Counted from the stretch's first letter, positions 17,681 to 27,058 are shown. The stretch is DNA of 36,056 bases from an uncultured Pelagibacteraceae bacterium (GCA_902617975.1 CACMYV010000010.1:1-36056), one strand, 5' to 3'. The notes: generated by a model from the sequence alone, not told the origin. Numbers and translations are program-made.

Positions 17681-18991
17681 ATGTCTAGTGAAAAAAAATA
17701 TTTAAATACGCAATATGAAAACTTTTTTGAAAAAAAATTGTCTGAAGCTGATCCAGAAATATTTGATGCAGTAAATAAAGAATTAATCAGACAACAAAAC
17801 CATATTGAATTAATCGCATCTGAAAACATCGTTTCACAAGCTGTTTTAGAAGCACAAGGTTCTGTACTAACAAATAAGTATGCAGAAGGTTACCCAGGTA
17901 AAAGATATTATAACGGTTGTGAACATGTTGATGTTGCCGAGTCACTTGCTAACGATAGGTTAAAAAAACTCTTTAATTGTAAATTTGCTAATTCTCAACC
18001 TCATTCTGGTGCTCAGGCTAATGGAGCGGTTTTTTTAGCCTTATTAAAGCCAGGTGACACATTTATGGGAATGAGTTTAAATTCTGGAGGCCATATTACT
18101 CATGGTCTTAAAATTGCAATGTCAGGCAAATGGTTTAATGCAATAAGTTACGATGTGGACAAAACATCTGAATTAATCGATTATGACGAAGTTGAAAGAT
18201 TAGCAATTGAAAATAAACCTAAACTTATAATTGCTGGAGGTAGTGCATATTCTAGGGTGATTGATTTTAAAAGATTTAGAGAAATTGCTGATAAGGTTGG
18301 AGCATTCTTTATGGTAGATATGGCTCACTTTTCAGGTCTTGTTGCTGGTAAAGGCTATCCAAATCCTGTTGATCATGCTCATGTTGTTACATCTACAACT
18401 CATAAAGTTTTTAGAAGCGCCAGAGGTGGAATTATTTTAACAAATCACGAAGATATTTATAAAAAAATTAATACAGCTGTATTTCCTGGTTATCAGGGTG
18501 GCCCTCTGATGCATATAATAGCAGCAAAAGCAGTTGGATTTAAAGAGGCATTAGAACCTTCTTTCAAAGAATATATATCTAATGTTTTAGCTAATGCAAA
18601 AATACTTGCAGAAACATTAAAAACAAATGGATTTAAGATTTATTCTGGAGGAACTGATACTCATTTAATGTTGGTAGATTTAAGACCTTTTGGTGTTAAA
18701 GGTAATGCTGCAGCTGAAAGTTTATCACGTGCTAATATAACGTGTAATAAAAATGGAATTCCATTTGATACAGAAAGTCCAATGGTAACGTCAGGTATAA
18801 GACTAGGTTCTCAGGCAGCAACTACTCGAGGATTTGGTTTAAATGAATTTAAAATAGTTGGTGAGTTAATTACTAAAGTAATTAAAGGTTTGTCATCCAA
18901 CCCTGATGATAATACTAAAATAGAAGACGAAGTAAGAAAAGAAGTTGTTGATTTATGTTCAAATTTCCCAATTTATAAAAATTTGGGATAA
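17681..18991 (+). CDS. glyA: Serine hydroxymethyltransferase
   Basis: A 436-residue PLP enzyme that interconverts serine and glycine with transfer of the C1 unit to tetrahydrofolate. The N-terminal [41 protein letters not shown] and [12 protein letters not shown] segments are typical. The PLP lysine is in [13 protein letters not shown]; most bacterial enzymes read TTTHKTLRGPRGG here, so the residues after the lysine are unusual while the lysine is kept. Together with soxBDAG it links sarcosine, glycine and serine through folate C1 units. An AGGTAA stretch gives a weak ribosome-binding site. Confidence 0.98.
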   Translation: MSSEKKYLNTQYENFFEKKLSEADPEIFDAVNKELIRQQNHIELIASENIVSQAVLEAQGSVLTNKYAEGYPGKRYYNGCEHVDVAESLANDRLKKLFNCKFANSQPHSGAQANGAVFLALLKPGDTFMGMSLNSGGHITHGLKIAMSGKWFNAISYDVDKTSELIDYDEVERLAIENKPKLIIAGGSAYSRVIDFKRFREIADKVGAFFMVDMAHFSGLVAGKGYPNPVDHAHVVTSTTHKVFRSARGGIILTNHEDIYKKINTAVFPGYQGGPLMHIIAAKAVGFKEALEPSFKEYISNVLANAKILAETLKTNGFKIYSGGTDTHLMLVDLRPFGVKGNAAAESLSRANITCNKNGIPFDTESPMVTSGIRLGSQAATTRGFGLNEFKIVGELITKVIKGLSSNPDDNTKIEDEVRKEVVDLCSNFPIYKNLG

Positions 18992-18997
18992 TGAATT

Positions 18998-19456
18998 ATG
19001 ATTTGTCCCTGTGATAAAAAAGGTGAAACTTCAGTTGTAGATTCTAGACCTACTGAAGATGGAACAGCTATAAGAAGAAGGAGGCTTTGTAGCTGTGGTC
19101 AAAGATTTACTACATTTGAAAGAGTTCAATTTCGTGAGCTAACAATTGTAAAAAAAAATGGAAGAAAATCTCCATTTGATAGAGATAAATTGTCTAAATC
19201 CATTTATGTAGCTCTAAAAAAAAGACCTCTTGATACTGAAACAGTAGAAAAATTTATTTCTAAAATTTCTCGATCATTAGAAGAATTTGGTCAAAGTGAA
19301 ATTTCTTCGAACACAATAGGCACAATGGTAATGGACGGATTAAAAGAATTGGACCCAGTTGCTTACGTAAGATTTGCATCAGTATATAGAAATTTTAGAG
19401 AAGAAAAAGACTTCGTTCAATTTGTTGATAAAATCGATGTCTTTAAGAAAAGATAA
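18998..19456 (+). CDS. nrdR: Transcriptional repressor NrdR
   Basis: A 152-residue ATP-cone repressor of ribonucleotide reductase genes that binds NrdR boxes. The [44 protein letters not shown] and [12 protein letters not shown] segments are diagnostic. The zinc ribbon is odd: the first knuckle reads CPC (residues 3-5) instead of the usual CPxC, and the second reads CSCG instead of CxxC. It lies 6 nt after glyA and its end overlaps ribD by 20 nt. The glyA-nrdR-ribD order is widespread in the class. Confidence 0.96.
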   Translation: MICPCDKKGETSVVDSRPTEDGTAIRRRRLCSCGQRFTTFERVQFRELTIVKKNGRKSPFDRDKLSKSIYVALKKRPLDTETVEKFISKISRSLEEFGQSEISSNTIGTMVMDGLKELDPVAYVRFASVYRNFREEKDFVQFVDKIDVFKKR

Positions 19457-20530
19457 ATCATCAGAAAAAAATAAAGTATTCATGAGATTGGCACTAGAAC
19501 TTGCCAATCAAAATAAAGGGTTAACAGGATTAAATCCATCGGTTGGATGTGTAGTAACCCATAAAGATGAAATCATTTCTTACGGAAAGACAGATATTAA
19601 TGGCAGACCTCATGCTGAAGTAGCTGCCTTAAAAAATAATAAAATAAATTTCAAAAATTCAAATATGTATGTAACATTAGAACCCTGTATTCATTATGGA
19701 AAAACACCACCTTGTACAAACATTATTATAAAAAAAAAGATTAAATTAGTTAATTATTCCATTGAAGATTTTGATAAACGAACAGCAAAAAAAACAAAAG
19801 GTGTTTTAAAAAAAAATAATATTATGGCTAAAATTGGTTTAATTAAAAATGAGGCAAATCAATTTTATAAAGATTATAAATTTTCAAAATTTAATGATAT
19901 TCCATACGTTACTGGAAAATTAGCTGTTTCCAAGAATAATAAAATTTATTTATTTAAAAAAAAAATTACAAATGAACATTCTCATAAAGTGTCTCATTTA
20001 TTAAGATATAGAAATCAAGCAATTTTAACATCTTATAAAACTATTAACTCTGACAATCCTAATTTAAATTGTAGAATTCAAGGTTTAGAAAAGTTTTCAC
20101 CAGTAAAATTTATCATCGATAAAGATTTAAAGACTAAAATAAATTCTAAAGTATTAAAACCTAGCTCAAATAAAACTTATATTTTTCATAATAATAAAGA
20201 TAAAAATATTATTAATAAATTTAAGAATAAAAATGCAAAACTTATTTTTATGAAAATAGAAAATAATTGTTTTGATTTAAATACAATTTTAAAAAAATAT
20301 ACGCATTAGGTTATGCAAATTTATTACTTGAGACGGGTCCAAATCTTTTAAAATCTTTTTTAAACAATAATTTAATAAATGATTTTTATTTATTCAAAGC
20401 TGATAATAAAATTAATTTAAAAAATTCAGTTTCTGTGAATTCTTTTATTGATTTATTGTCTAAAAAATTTAAAAAAAGATCTCAAATTAATACTTTTTTA
20501 GATAAAGAAAAACTTTTTAGGTATCAGTAA
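19437..20530 (+). CDS. ribD: Riboflavin biosynthesis deaminase/reductase RibD, split by a -1 frame change at 20291-20297
   Basis: The bifunctional pyrimidine deaminase/reductase performs the second and third steps of riboflavin synthesis. The deaminase domain is intact, with zinc ligands in RPHAEVAAL and [14 protein letters not shown]. The reductase part shows SDNPNLNCR. Reading frame 1 stops at 20309, four codons after an A7 run (20291-20297). The -1 frame from that run stays open to 20530 and encodes the missing end, including [19 protein letters not shown], equivalent to the conserved LLVEGGxxL region. Joined, the protein is about 364 residues, the normal RibD length, and ends right before ribE. 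I chose ATG 19437. It could be programmed frameshifting, RNA polymerase slippage, a sequencing deletion or a real mutation. Confidence 0.88.
20289..20299 (+). other. Candidate -1 slippery site A AAA AAA in ribD
   Basis: In the ribD frame the codons are TTA AAA AAA TAT, which contains the heptamer A AAA AAA of the X XXY YYZ type used for -1 ribosomal frameshifting. Slipping back one base gives ATA TAC GCA TTA GGT and continues into the conserved end of RibD. A short 4-bp GCAT/ATGC hairpin follows, too weak by itself to be called a stimulator. Confidence 0.5.
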
Positions 20531-21124
20531 ATGTTTAATGGAATAATTTTTAATAAAGGTAAAATTACAAATATTACCAAAAGAGCTAAAGGAATAAATG
20601 TCTTTATCAAGTCAAAATTAAAATTAACTAATAAGCAATTAGGAATATCTATTTCCTGTGATGGTGTCTGTCTAACATTAATATCATATAAAAAAGGTAT
20701 ATCTGAATTTTATTTATCAAATGAAACTATTAGAAAATCAAAATTTAAGAAATCTAATGTTGGTGATTATGTTAATTTAGAACTACCTTTAAAGTATGGA
20801 CAAAATATTTCAGGTCATATTTGTCAAGGTCACGTTGATACAGTAAGCAAAGTTACAAATTTAACAAATGTAGATAAATCTACAATTTACGAATTTAGTA
20901 TTAATAAAAAATTCTATAAATATTTAGTTGAGAAAGCATCAATCTTGATAAATGGTGTATCTTTAACTATAGCCAAGATTAAGAAGAATAAATTTGAAAT
21001 TTGGGTTATTCCACATACATTAAAACTCACAAATTTAGCAAACATTAAAAAAAATGATTTAGTTAATATAGAAATAGATATTTTATCTAAATATGTAAAA
21101 AAATTTATTAATGATAAAAAATAA
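20531..21124 (+). CDS. ribE: Riboflavin synthase alpha chain
   Basis: A 197-residue enzyme that dismutates two 6,7-dimethyl-8-ribityllumazine molecules to riboflavin. It begins with the family MFNGII and has two tandem lumazine-binding repeats: ISCDGVCLTL (first) and LINGVSLTIAKI (second), with GHICQGHVDT between them. Its ATG follows the ribD terminal TAA without spacing and its end overlaps the next gene by 14 nt. Length is standard (about 195-215). Confidence 0.97.
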   Translation: MFNGIIFNKGKITNITKRAKGINVFIKSKLKLTNKQLGISISCDGVCLTLISYKKGISEFYLSNETIRKSKFKKSNVGDYVNLELPLKYGQNISGHICQGHVDTVSKVTNLTNVDKSTIYEFSINKKFYKYLVEKASILINGVSLTIAKIKKNKFEIWVIPHTLKLTNLANIKKNDLVNIEIDILSKYVKKFINDKK

Positions 21125-22214
21125 ATTTAGCCCTATAGAAAAGATTATTTCTATCTCAAAAAGAGGGGGAATGTATATTCTTGTTGACGATGAAAATCGA
21201 GAAAATGAAGGGGATTTAGTATTTAATGCCAGTGATGTTAATTCTAAAAAAATTAATTTTATGGCAAAAAACGGTAGAGGTTTAATTTGCTTAACACTAA
21301 ATAAAAACCAAGCAAATAAACTAGGCTTAACATTTATGGCTCCTGTTAATCAATCGAGAAATCAAACAGCCTTTACCATTTCAATAGAGGCCAAGAAGGG
21401 TATAACTACTGGTATTTCAGCTAAAGACCGATCACGAACAATAAAAGTTGCTACAAAAAAAAATGTATTAAAAAATGAAATAGTTTCTCCTGGTCACGTA
21501 TTTCCAATTATTTCTCGAGAAGGAGGAGTTCTTGTTAGAGCAGGTCACACTGAAGCATCTGTCGATATAGCTAGACTTGGTAACAAAATTCCAGCTGCTG
21601 TAATATGCGAAATTATGAATGAAGATGGTTCGATGGCAAAAGGTGATGACTTATTAAAATTTGCAAGTAAACATAAACTTCATATTGCAAAAATTGAAGA
21701 CTTAATTTCATACAGATTAAGAAAAGAAAATCTTATTAAATTAAAAAAAACATCTACAATTAATTTAAATAATCAAAAATTCAAAATTTATGTTTTTGAG
21801 AACTCAATTGATGGTTCTGAACATTTTGCTTTAGTTAAGGGTAAAATTAATAAAAGTAAATCACCAAGAGTCAGAGTTATTTCATCTAATGTAGTTCAAA
21901 ATTATTTAATTAATCAAAAACTTCCTAACTCATTTGAAAAAACTTTAAAATATTTTAAAAAATACAGCAATTGTGTTATGATTTTTATAAGAGATCCAAA
22001 TTTAAAATCTGTAACTCAAACACTTAAAGATTTTAAAGATAAAAAGACTAAAACCAAGGGAAAGGATCAATTAATAAAAAGTTATGGTATAGGAGCTCAA
22101 ATAATTAAATCTTTAAAAATAAAGAAAATGATATTAGTTACTAGAACTCTTAAAAAGGTTGTTGGGTTGGATGGTTATGGTATCAAGATTATTAAACAAG
22201 AAATAATAAAATGA
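21111..22214 (+). CDS. ribB: 3,4-dihydroxy-2-butanone 4-phosphate synthase with degenerate GTP cyclohydrolase II domain
   Basis: A 367-residue two-domain protein. Residues 1-205 are a complete RibB domain that makes the four-carbon riboflavin precursor from ribulose 5-phosphate: DDENRENEGDLV acidic loop, HVFPIISREGGVLVRAGHTEA and the SVDIARL segment. Residues about 210-367 retain the outline of RibA (YGIGAQIIKSL, GLDGYGIKII) but lack the three zinc cysteines and the GDxxxSxRCDCG motif, so GTP cyclohydrolase II activity is not expected. This resembles the RibBX type, in which the C-terminal half no longer has cyclohydrolase activity. A working RibA must be elsewhere in the genome if the pathway is complete. 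Confidence 0.93.
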   Translation: MIKNKFSPIEKIISISKRGGMYILVDDENRENEGDLVFNASDVNSKKINFMAKNGRGLICLTLNKNQANKLGLTFMAPVNQSRNQTAFTISIEAKKGITTGISAKDRSRTIKVATKKNVLKNEIVSPGHVFPIISREGGVLVRAGHTEASVDIARLGNKIPAAVICEIMNEDGSMAKGDDLLKFASKHKLHIAKIEDLISYRLRKENLIKLKKTSTINLNNQKFKIYVFENSIDGSEHFALVKGKINKSKSPRVRVISSNVVQNYLINQKLPNSFEKTLKYFKKYSNCVMIFIRDPNLKSVTQTLKDFKDKKTKTKGKDQLIKSYGIGAQIIKSLKIKKMILVTRTLKKVVGLDGYGIKIIKQEIIK

Positions 22215-22597
22215 AAAATAAAGTATTAATCATACAAGCAAATTACTATAAAGATATTTCAATAGCTCTTCTCAAAAGTGCTAAGAATGAATTAAAGAAT
22301 TTTGCAAAGATAAATATAATCTCTGTTCCGGGTGTATTTGAGATACCTGTAGTTATTTCCAAAAATTTGAAAAAATATGATGGTTTTGTTGCACTTGGAT
22401 GTGTAATTAAAGGTCAAACCCCCCATTTTGATTTTATTTCTAAATCAACCACTGATGCAATTATGAATATATCTGTTGAGTCAAAAAAACCTGTTGGTAA
22501 TGGAATAATTACTTGTTTAAATAAAAAACAAGCTATAGCACGTAGCAAAAAGGGTAGAGAGGCAGCCAACGCAGTAAAAACAATATTATCCTTATAG
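22211..22597 (+). CDS. ribH: 6,7-dimethyl-8-ribityllumazine synthase
   Basis: A 128-residue enzyme that joins 5-amino-6-ribitylamino-uracil to dihydroxybutanone phosphate. The recognisable parts are the SVPGVFEIPVV segment, ALGCVIKGQTPHFDFI with its catalytic His, and PVGNGIITCLNKKQAIAR. It is at the short end for the family (usually 140-160), mainly at the N- and C-termini. It overlaps the preceding gene by 4 nt (ATGA), and nusB follows after 1 nt. The ribD-ribE-ribB-ribH-nusB order is conserved in the class. Confidence 0.96.
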   Translation: MKNKVLIIQANYYKDISIALLKSAKNELKNFAKINIISVPGVFEIPVVISKNLKKYDGFVALGCVIKGQTPHFDFISKSTTDAIMNISVESKKPVGNGIITCLNKKQAIARSKKGREAANAVKTILSL

Positions 22598-22598
22598 A

Positions 22599-22994
22599 AT
22601 GTCGCTTATTTTTAGTAAAAAAAATAATCCAAGAGTTATTATAATACAGAAGCTTTACAGCAAATATTATAACAATGAAGTAGAATTAAATTTTCCAAAA
22701 CATCGTTTCAAAAAATTTATTAAAGATGTGGTCAATGGGACAATTGAAAGAGATGATGTAATTCACGAAGAAATTACAAATCATTTAAATGAAGATTTAA
22801 AAATATCAAACCTAGATAAAGTTTTTCAAGTTATAATTAAAAGTGCAATTTTTGAATTAATGTATAAACCAAAAATATCTTCAAAAATAATTATTAAAGA
22901 ATACCTTAATGCCTCTAATTTCTTCATAGATTTATCGCAAACAAAATATTTGAATGCTTTGCTTGATAAAATTTCAAAGAAATTAAGAAACTGA
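22599..22994 (+). CDS. nusB: Transcription antitermination protein NusB
   Basis: A 131-residue all-helical RNA-binding protein that works with NusE/S10 on boxA in rRNA antitermination. Sequence similarity is modest: an N-terminal ARxxAxQ-like helix (PRVIIIQKLYS), a KVFQVIIKSAIFELMYKP segment matching the RxxLRxAxyEL motif, and an SKIIIKEYLNASNFF segment matching the VxINExVExxK region. Position between ribH and thiL, the usual place, supports the call. It overlaps thiL by 1 nt. Confidence 0.9.
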   Translation: MSLIFSKKNNPRVIIIQKLYSKYYNNEVELNFPKHRFKKFIKDVVNGTIERDDVIHEEITNHLNEDLKISNLDKVFQVIIKSAIFELMYKPKISSKIIIKEYLNASNFFIDLSQTKYLNALLDKISKKLRN

Positions 22995-23956
22995 TGAATG
23001 AAGAATTCTTAATAAATAGGTATTTAAAAAAATTATCTAAAAATAATCCATCTTCACTTAATTTAAATGATGATGTTTTTTTTGATAAAACTAAGAATTT
23101 AGTTGTTTCTGTTGATACTTATAATGAGGGTATACACTTTTTAAATTTTAAGAAACCAGATCTTGTCATAAGAAAAATAATAAGATCATCTATATCAGAT
23201 ATTTATGCTAAAGGGGTAAAACCAAATTATTTCTTTTTAGCTGGCTCAGGTAACAAAAAACATTTTACAAAAAAAAATATGTCATTGATTAACAAATCTT
23301 TATCCAACGAACAAAATAGATTTAATATAAAATTATCAGGCGGTGATACTACATCCTCAAAAAATTTAAGTTTTACAGTTATATCTTTAGGATATTCAAA
23401 TAAAATTGTTTATAGAAATAAAGCAAAAATTGGAGATGACATTTATTTAACAGGCAATGTAGGTGATAGTTATATTGGTTTAAAGGCTCTAAAAAAGAAA
23501 ATTAATTTAAGTTCAAATCAAAAAAAATATTTTATTGATAAATATTATTCACCTAATTTACCTATAAAGTTTAGTTTACATCTTTTTAAAATTGCAAACT
23601 GTTCAATGGACGTATCTGATGGATTGGTAATTGATTTGAATAAATTAATAAATAAACAAAAACTTGGTTATTTAATCTATATAGATAAGATCCCGATATC
23701 AAATCATTTAAAACGTTTAATTAAACACAAAAAAATGAAGTCATTAGACTATTTATTCAATGGTGATGACTATCAAATTTTATTCACAGCTTCTAAGTCA
23801 AAGAGAAAATATATAAAAACTTTATCCTCCAAAATGAATCAAAAAATTTCTATTATTGGGCAAATTAATACTAAATCAAAAAATTACCTTTTAGATAATA
23901 GGAGAATTCCAATAAAACACCTCAAATACCAGGGTTATTCTCATATATTCTTATAA
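22994..23956 (+). CDS. thiL: Thiamine-monophosphate kinase
   Basis: A 320-residue PurM/ThiL-family kinase that phosphorylates thiamine monophosphate to the active diphosphate. Family landmarks are the LNLNDDVFF metal-binding stretch in place of GDDAA, VSVDTYNEGIHF, SISDIYAKGVKP (SDlaAMGA motif), LSGGDTTSSKN, MDVSDGL and FNGDDYQILFT (the GEDYELLF motif). The first motif is less conserved than usual but keeps both aspartates. The gene starts within the nusB stop (TGATG). A 79-bp gap then precedes hppA. Confidence 0.94.
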   Translation: MNEEFLINRYLKKLSKNNPSSLNLNDDVFFDKTKNLVVSVDTYNEGIHFLNFKKPDLVIRKIIRSSISDIYAKGVKPNYFFLAGSGNKKHFTKKNMSLINKSLSNEQNRFNIKLSGGDTTSSKNLSFTVISLGYSNKIVYRNKAKIGDDIYLTGNVGDSYIGLKALKKKINLSSNQKKYFIDKYYSPNLPIKFSLHLFKIANCSMDVSDGLVIDLNKLINKQKLGYLIYIDKIPISNHLKRLIKHKKMKSLDYLFNGDDYQILFTASKSKRKYIKTLSSKMNQKISIIGQINTKSKNYLLDNRRIPIKHLKYQGYSHIFL

Positions 23957-23972
23957 GTTAAATATTGCCTTT

Positions 23973-23978
23973 TATAAT
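23973..23978 (+). promoter_or_regulatory. Candidate -10 box for hppA
   Basis: A perfect TATAAT in the 79-bp thiL-hppA gap, with CTTATA as a poor -35 at 17 bp spacing. The predicted leader is about 50 nt and carries AAGGA at 24026-24030, five nt before the ATG, one of the few Shine-Dalgarno-like sites I noticed in this window. Confidence 0.4.
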
Positions 23979-24035
23979 CTTTTTTGTAATGTCCGCATTT
24001 TAAAAAATAACTAAAATACTTATTTAAGGAATTAT

Positions 24036-26135
24036 ATGTCTGTCGATACCATTTTATTATACACAATTTTTGCTGGAATATTATCCATTGTATATGGATT
24101 TGTAACAGGATCCTCAATTTTGAACGCAAGCGCGGGAAATTCAAAGATGCAAGAAATAGCTTCGGCTATTCAAATAGGTGCAAAAGCTTATTTAAACAGA
24201 CAATACAAAACTATCGCTATAGTTGGTGTTGTAGTTTTAGTTATTATTAGTTTTGCATTTTCATTATTAGTTGGGATAGGATATCTAATTGGCGCAGCAC
24301 TATCCGGTATAGCTGGATACGTTGGAATGTTAGTATCTGTTCAAGCAAATGTTCGTACAGCAGAAGCCTCAAGAAAAGGTTTATCTCAAGGTCTTTCAAT
24401 AGCGTTTAAATCTGGAGCGATTACAGGAATGCTAGTTGCTGGTTTAGCTTTATTAGCTATAGCTGTTTATTATTATATTTTATTATCAGCCGGTGTTGAT
24501 GAAAGAGAAATTGTAAATGCACTAGTAGCTTTAGGTTTTGGTGCTTCTTTAATATCAATTTTTGCAAGATTAGGTGGCGGAATTTTTACAAAAGGTGCTG
24601 ATGTTGGTGCAGATTTAGTTGGAAAAGTTGAAGCTGGTATACCAGAAGATGATCCTAGAAATCCTGCTGTAATAGCAGACAATGTTGGAGACAATGTAGG
24701 TGATTGTGCAGGTATGGCTGCAGATTTGTTTGAAACATATGCAGTTACAATTGTTGCAACAATGGTTCTTTCATCAATATTCTTTGTATCAGATTTAAAT
24801 ATGATGGTTTACCCATTAAGTATTGGAGCAGCGTGTATCTTAACATCAATAGTTGGTACTTTTTTTGTAAAGCTTGGAAAATCAAAAAATATAATGAATG
24901 CTTTGTATAAAGGTTTTGTTGCTACAGCTATTCTGTCTTTAGTTATCCTATATCCTATAACAGATTATGTAATTGGATTAGATACTAATTATTCTGCAAA
25001 TGGCGTTTCTTTTAATGGTATGAGTTTATATTATTGTGGAGTCATAGGCTTAATTATTACTGGTTTATTAATATGGATTACCGAATACTATACCGGAACA
25101 GATTATAGACCTGTTAAAAGTGTTGCTGAATCTTCAACAACAGGACATGGGACAAATGTAATTCAAGGTCTAGCTATATCTATGGAAGCTACTGCTATAC
25201 CAGCAATAATAATCGTTTCAGGAATCTTATTAACTAATTCAATAGCTGGATTATTTGGTATTGCTATTGCTGTAACAACTATGCTTGCTCTTGCAGGTAT
25301 GGTTGTAGCTTTAGATGCTTACGGACCAGTAACGGATAACGCAGGTGGTATTGCAGAGATGTCAAATTTACCAAAAAATGTTAGAAAAACAACTGATGCT
25401 TTAGATGCTGTTGGTAATACAACAAAAGCAGTTACTAAAGGGTACGCTATTGGTTCAGCAGGACTAGGCGCGCTAGTTTTATTTGCTGCGTATACGGAAG
25501 ATATTAAACATTTTTCTAAAGAGGCTGGTTCTAAGCTTGAAGGTATTGTTGTAACCTTCGATCTATCAAATCCATTTGTTGTTGTTGGTTTATTAATTGG
25601 TGGAATGCTACCTTATCTATTTGGATCAATGGGCATGCAAGCAGTAGGTAGGGCAGGCGGAGCAGTAGTGATAGAAGTTAGAAGGCAATTTAAAAAAATA
25701 CCAGGTATAATGAAAAGAAAAGCTAAACCTGATTATGGTAAATTAGTAGATTTGTTAACTAAAGCAGCTATAAAGGAAATGGTTATACCTTCATTGTTGC
25801 CAGTCCTTTCACCAATAGTTTTATATTTGATTATTTTACCAATTGGAGGTCAAGTTGCAGCCTTATCTTCAGTTGGAGCAATGTTACTTGGTGTAATAAT
25901 TACTGGATTATTTGTTGCAGTATCAATGACTGCAGGTGGTGGTGCATGGGATAATGCAAAAAAATATATAGAAGATGGTAAATTCGGAGGAAAAGGCTCT
26001 GAAGCTCATAAGGCAGCAGTTACTGGTGATACAGTAGGCGATCCTTACAAAGACACAGCAGGGCCAGCCGTTAATCCAATGATAAAAATTACAAACATTG
26101 TTGCATTATTGCTGTTAGCTGTGATAGCTGGATAA
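24036..26135 (+). CDS. hppA: Membrane-bound proton-translocating pyrophosphatase, K+-independent type
   Basis: A 699-residue integral membrane pump that couples pyrophosphate hydrolysis to proton export from the cytoplasm. About 16 hydrophobic helices are visible. The substrate site [39 protein letters not shown] and C-terminal [21 protein letters not shown] are intact. The [16 protein letters not shown] segment carries lysine where K+-dependent enzymes have alanine (GNTTAA), the accepted marker of the K+-independent class. In a streamlined heterotroph it recovers energy from biosynthetic pyrophosphate. It ends 3 nt from the convergent bamE. Confidence 0.98.
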   Translation: MSVDTILLYTIFAGILSIVYGFVTGSSILNASAGNSKMQEIASAIQIGAKAYLNRQYKTIAIVGVVVLVIISFAFSLLVGIGYLIGAALSGIAGYVGMLVSVQANVRTAEASRKGLSQGLSIAFKSGAITGMLVAGLALLAIAVYYYILLSAGVDEREIVNALVALGFGASLISIFARLGGGIFTKGADVGADLVGKVEAGIPEDDPRNPAVIADNVGDNVGDCAGMAADLFETYAVTIVATMVLSSIFFVSDLNMMVYPLSIGAACILTSIVGTFFVKLGKSKNIMNALYKGFVATAILSLVILYPITDYVIGLDTNYSANGVSFNGMSLYYCGVIGLIITGLLIWITEYYTGTDYRPVKSVAESSTTGHGTNVIQGLAISMEATAIPAIIIVSGILLTNSIAGLFGIAIAVTTMLALAGMVVALDAYGPVTDNAGGIAEMSNLPKNVRKTTDALDAVGNTTKAVTKGYAIGSAGLGALVLFAAYTEDIKHFSKEAGSKLEGIVVTFDLSNPFVVVGLLIGGMLPYLFGSMGMQAVGRAGGAVVIEVRRQFKKIPGIMKRKAKPDYGKLVDLLTKAAIKEMVIPSLLPVLSPIVLYLIILPIGGQVAALSSVGAMLLGVIITGLFVAVSMTAGGGAWDNAKKYIEDGKFGGKGSEAHKAAVTGDTVGDPYKDTAGPAVNPMIKITNIVALLLLAVIAG

Positions 26136-26138
26136 TTT

Positions 26139-26588
26139 TCATCTTTTTCTAGCGGGTGCATTAATTTTTTCCCTTAGGCTTGAAAATATATTATAAACAA
26201 GATTATCTTGTTTAAATTCCTTCTCTGTTGTTTTCTTTAGATATTTTAAATCTTTCATATTTGATAAATTCAGAATTTTTTTATCTTTAACTAACCCAAC
26301 ATCATTAAATTCAACAATCAAAACATTATTTACTTTTATTTTTTGTCTACCAAGTTTTATTAAAGACTGATTTGTTTTGATTCTTTCAATATAAAACCAT
26401 TTATTTTCATCAAAGTCACTTTTTGTAGAAGGAGGTCCAATTAATTTTTGAATATCGTTTTTATTGGTAGAATTTATAGAAATTTTATCAAATTTTTTTT
26501 CTAATGATTTGATTCCGTGGTAATTTGCTACTTTATTTCCTGAACAGTTAACTATAAATATAATTATAAAAAATATTATAAATTTCAT
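26139..26588 (-). CDS. bamE: Outer membrane assembly lipoprotein BamE (SmpA/OmlA family)
   Basis: A 149-residue lipoprotein of the BAM complex that inserts beta-barrel proteins in the outer membrane. The signal sequence [15 protein letters not shown] leads to Cys15 as the lipidation site; the residue before it is Asn, unusual for a lipobox. The SmpA/OmlA domain follows: INSTNKNDIQKLIGPPSTKSDFDENKWFYI (parts: K.DIQKLIGPPS, W-Y-I), then a strand with NVLIVEFNDVGLV. The start codon lies inside a CATG shared with the divergent gene, and the 3' end is 3 nt from hppA. Confidence 0.92.
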   Translation of the reverse strand: MKFIIFFIIIFIVNCSGNKVANYHGIKSLEKKFDKISINSTNKNDIQKLIGPPSTKSDFDENKWFYIERIKTNQSLIKLGRQKIKVNNVLIVEFNDVGLVKDKKILNLSNMKDLKYLKKTTEKEFKQDNLVYNIFSSLREKINAPARKR

Positions 26589-27051
26589 GACATCAAAATA
26601 TTTTAATATTTACAACAATTTAATAAAACTAACCAGAAATAAAAATTTGTATAATGAAAAAAAACAAGATTCGTTTTATGATAGATTAATAATTTTTTTT
26701 TTTCATTTAAGTTTTTTATTAAAAGAATACAAAAATATTGAAAACAAGGAAGAAATGCAAAAATTCTTTGATTTTTGTGTAAGACAAATTGAACTATCCA
26801 TTAGAGAAATTGGCTATGGAGATGCTACGATAAACAAAAAAATGAAAGATTATGTAAATCTATTGTTTTCGATAATTGATAAAATAGACAAGTGGAATTC
26901 AAATAATAATGATGAAAAATTGGAAATCTTTAAAATCTATATTCCGATAGGTGATAATGGTCTTTTTTTTATTGATTATTTTGAAAAATATAGAAATTTT
27001 ATTGCAAAAAACTCTTTCAATAGTCTCTCAAAAGATATAATAAATCTTTAA
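26587..27051 (+). CDS. Ubiquinol-cytochrome c chaperone (CBP3 family)
   Basis: A 154-residue protein of the CBP3/UQCC1-type family that assists assembly of cytochrome bc1. Support comes from the N-terminal [15 protein letters not shown] helix, the [18 protein letters not shown] segment (family: D.xxGRfexxxLHxaLxxxRL), and the best-conserved element [27 protein letters not shown] (parts: [15 protein letters not shown]). It sits between bamE and rpmF-plsX, the usual alphaproteobacterial place. The start ATG overlaps the bamE start codon on the other strand by 2 nt, and no Shine-Dalgarno is visible, so leaderless translation is plausible. Confidence 0.88.
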   Translation: MTSKYFNIYNNLIKLTRNKNLYNEKKQDSFYDRLIIFFFHLSFLLKEYKNIENKEEMQKFFDFCVRQIELSIREIGYGDATINKKMKDYVNLLFSIIDKIDKWNSNNNDEKLEIFKIYIPIGDNGLFFIDYFEKYRNFIAKNSFNSLSKDIINL

Positions 27052-27058
27052 AATTATT

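Noticed and set aside
20310..20530. A noncoding spacer between a shortened ribD and ribE
   Set aside because: The -1 frame is open throughout, encodes the conserved RibD end and stops directly at ribE, so it is coding sequence.
22599..22994. Treating this gene as an unknown protein because of its weak NusB similarity
   Set aside because: Motifs in the C-terminal helices and the ribH-nusB-thiL order make NusB the better call.
23957..24035. Intrinsic terminator of thiL from the run of T residues at 23979-23986
   Set aside because: No GC-containing stem precedes the T run; a promoter with TATAAT is the better reading.
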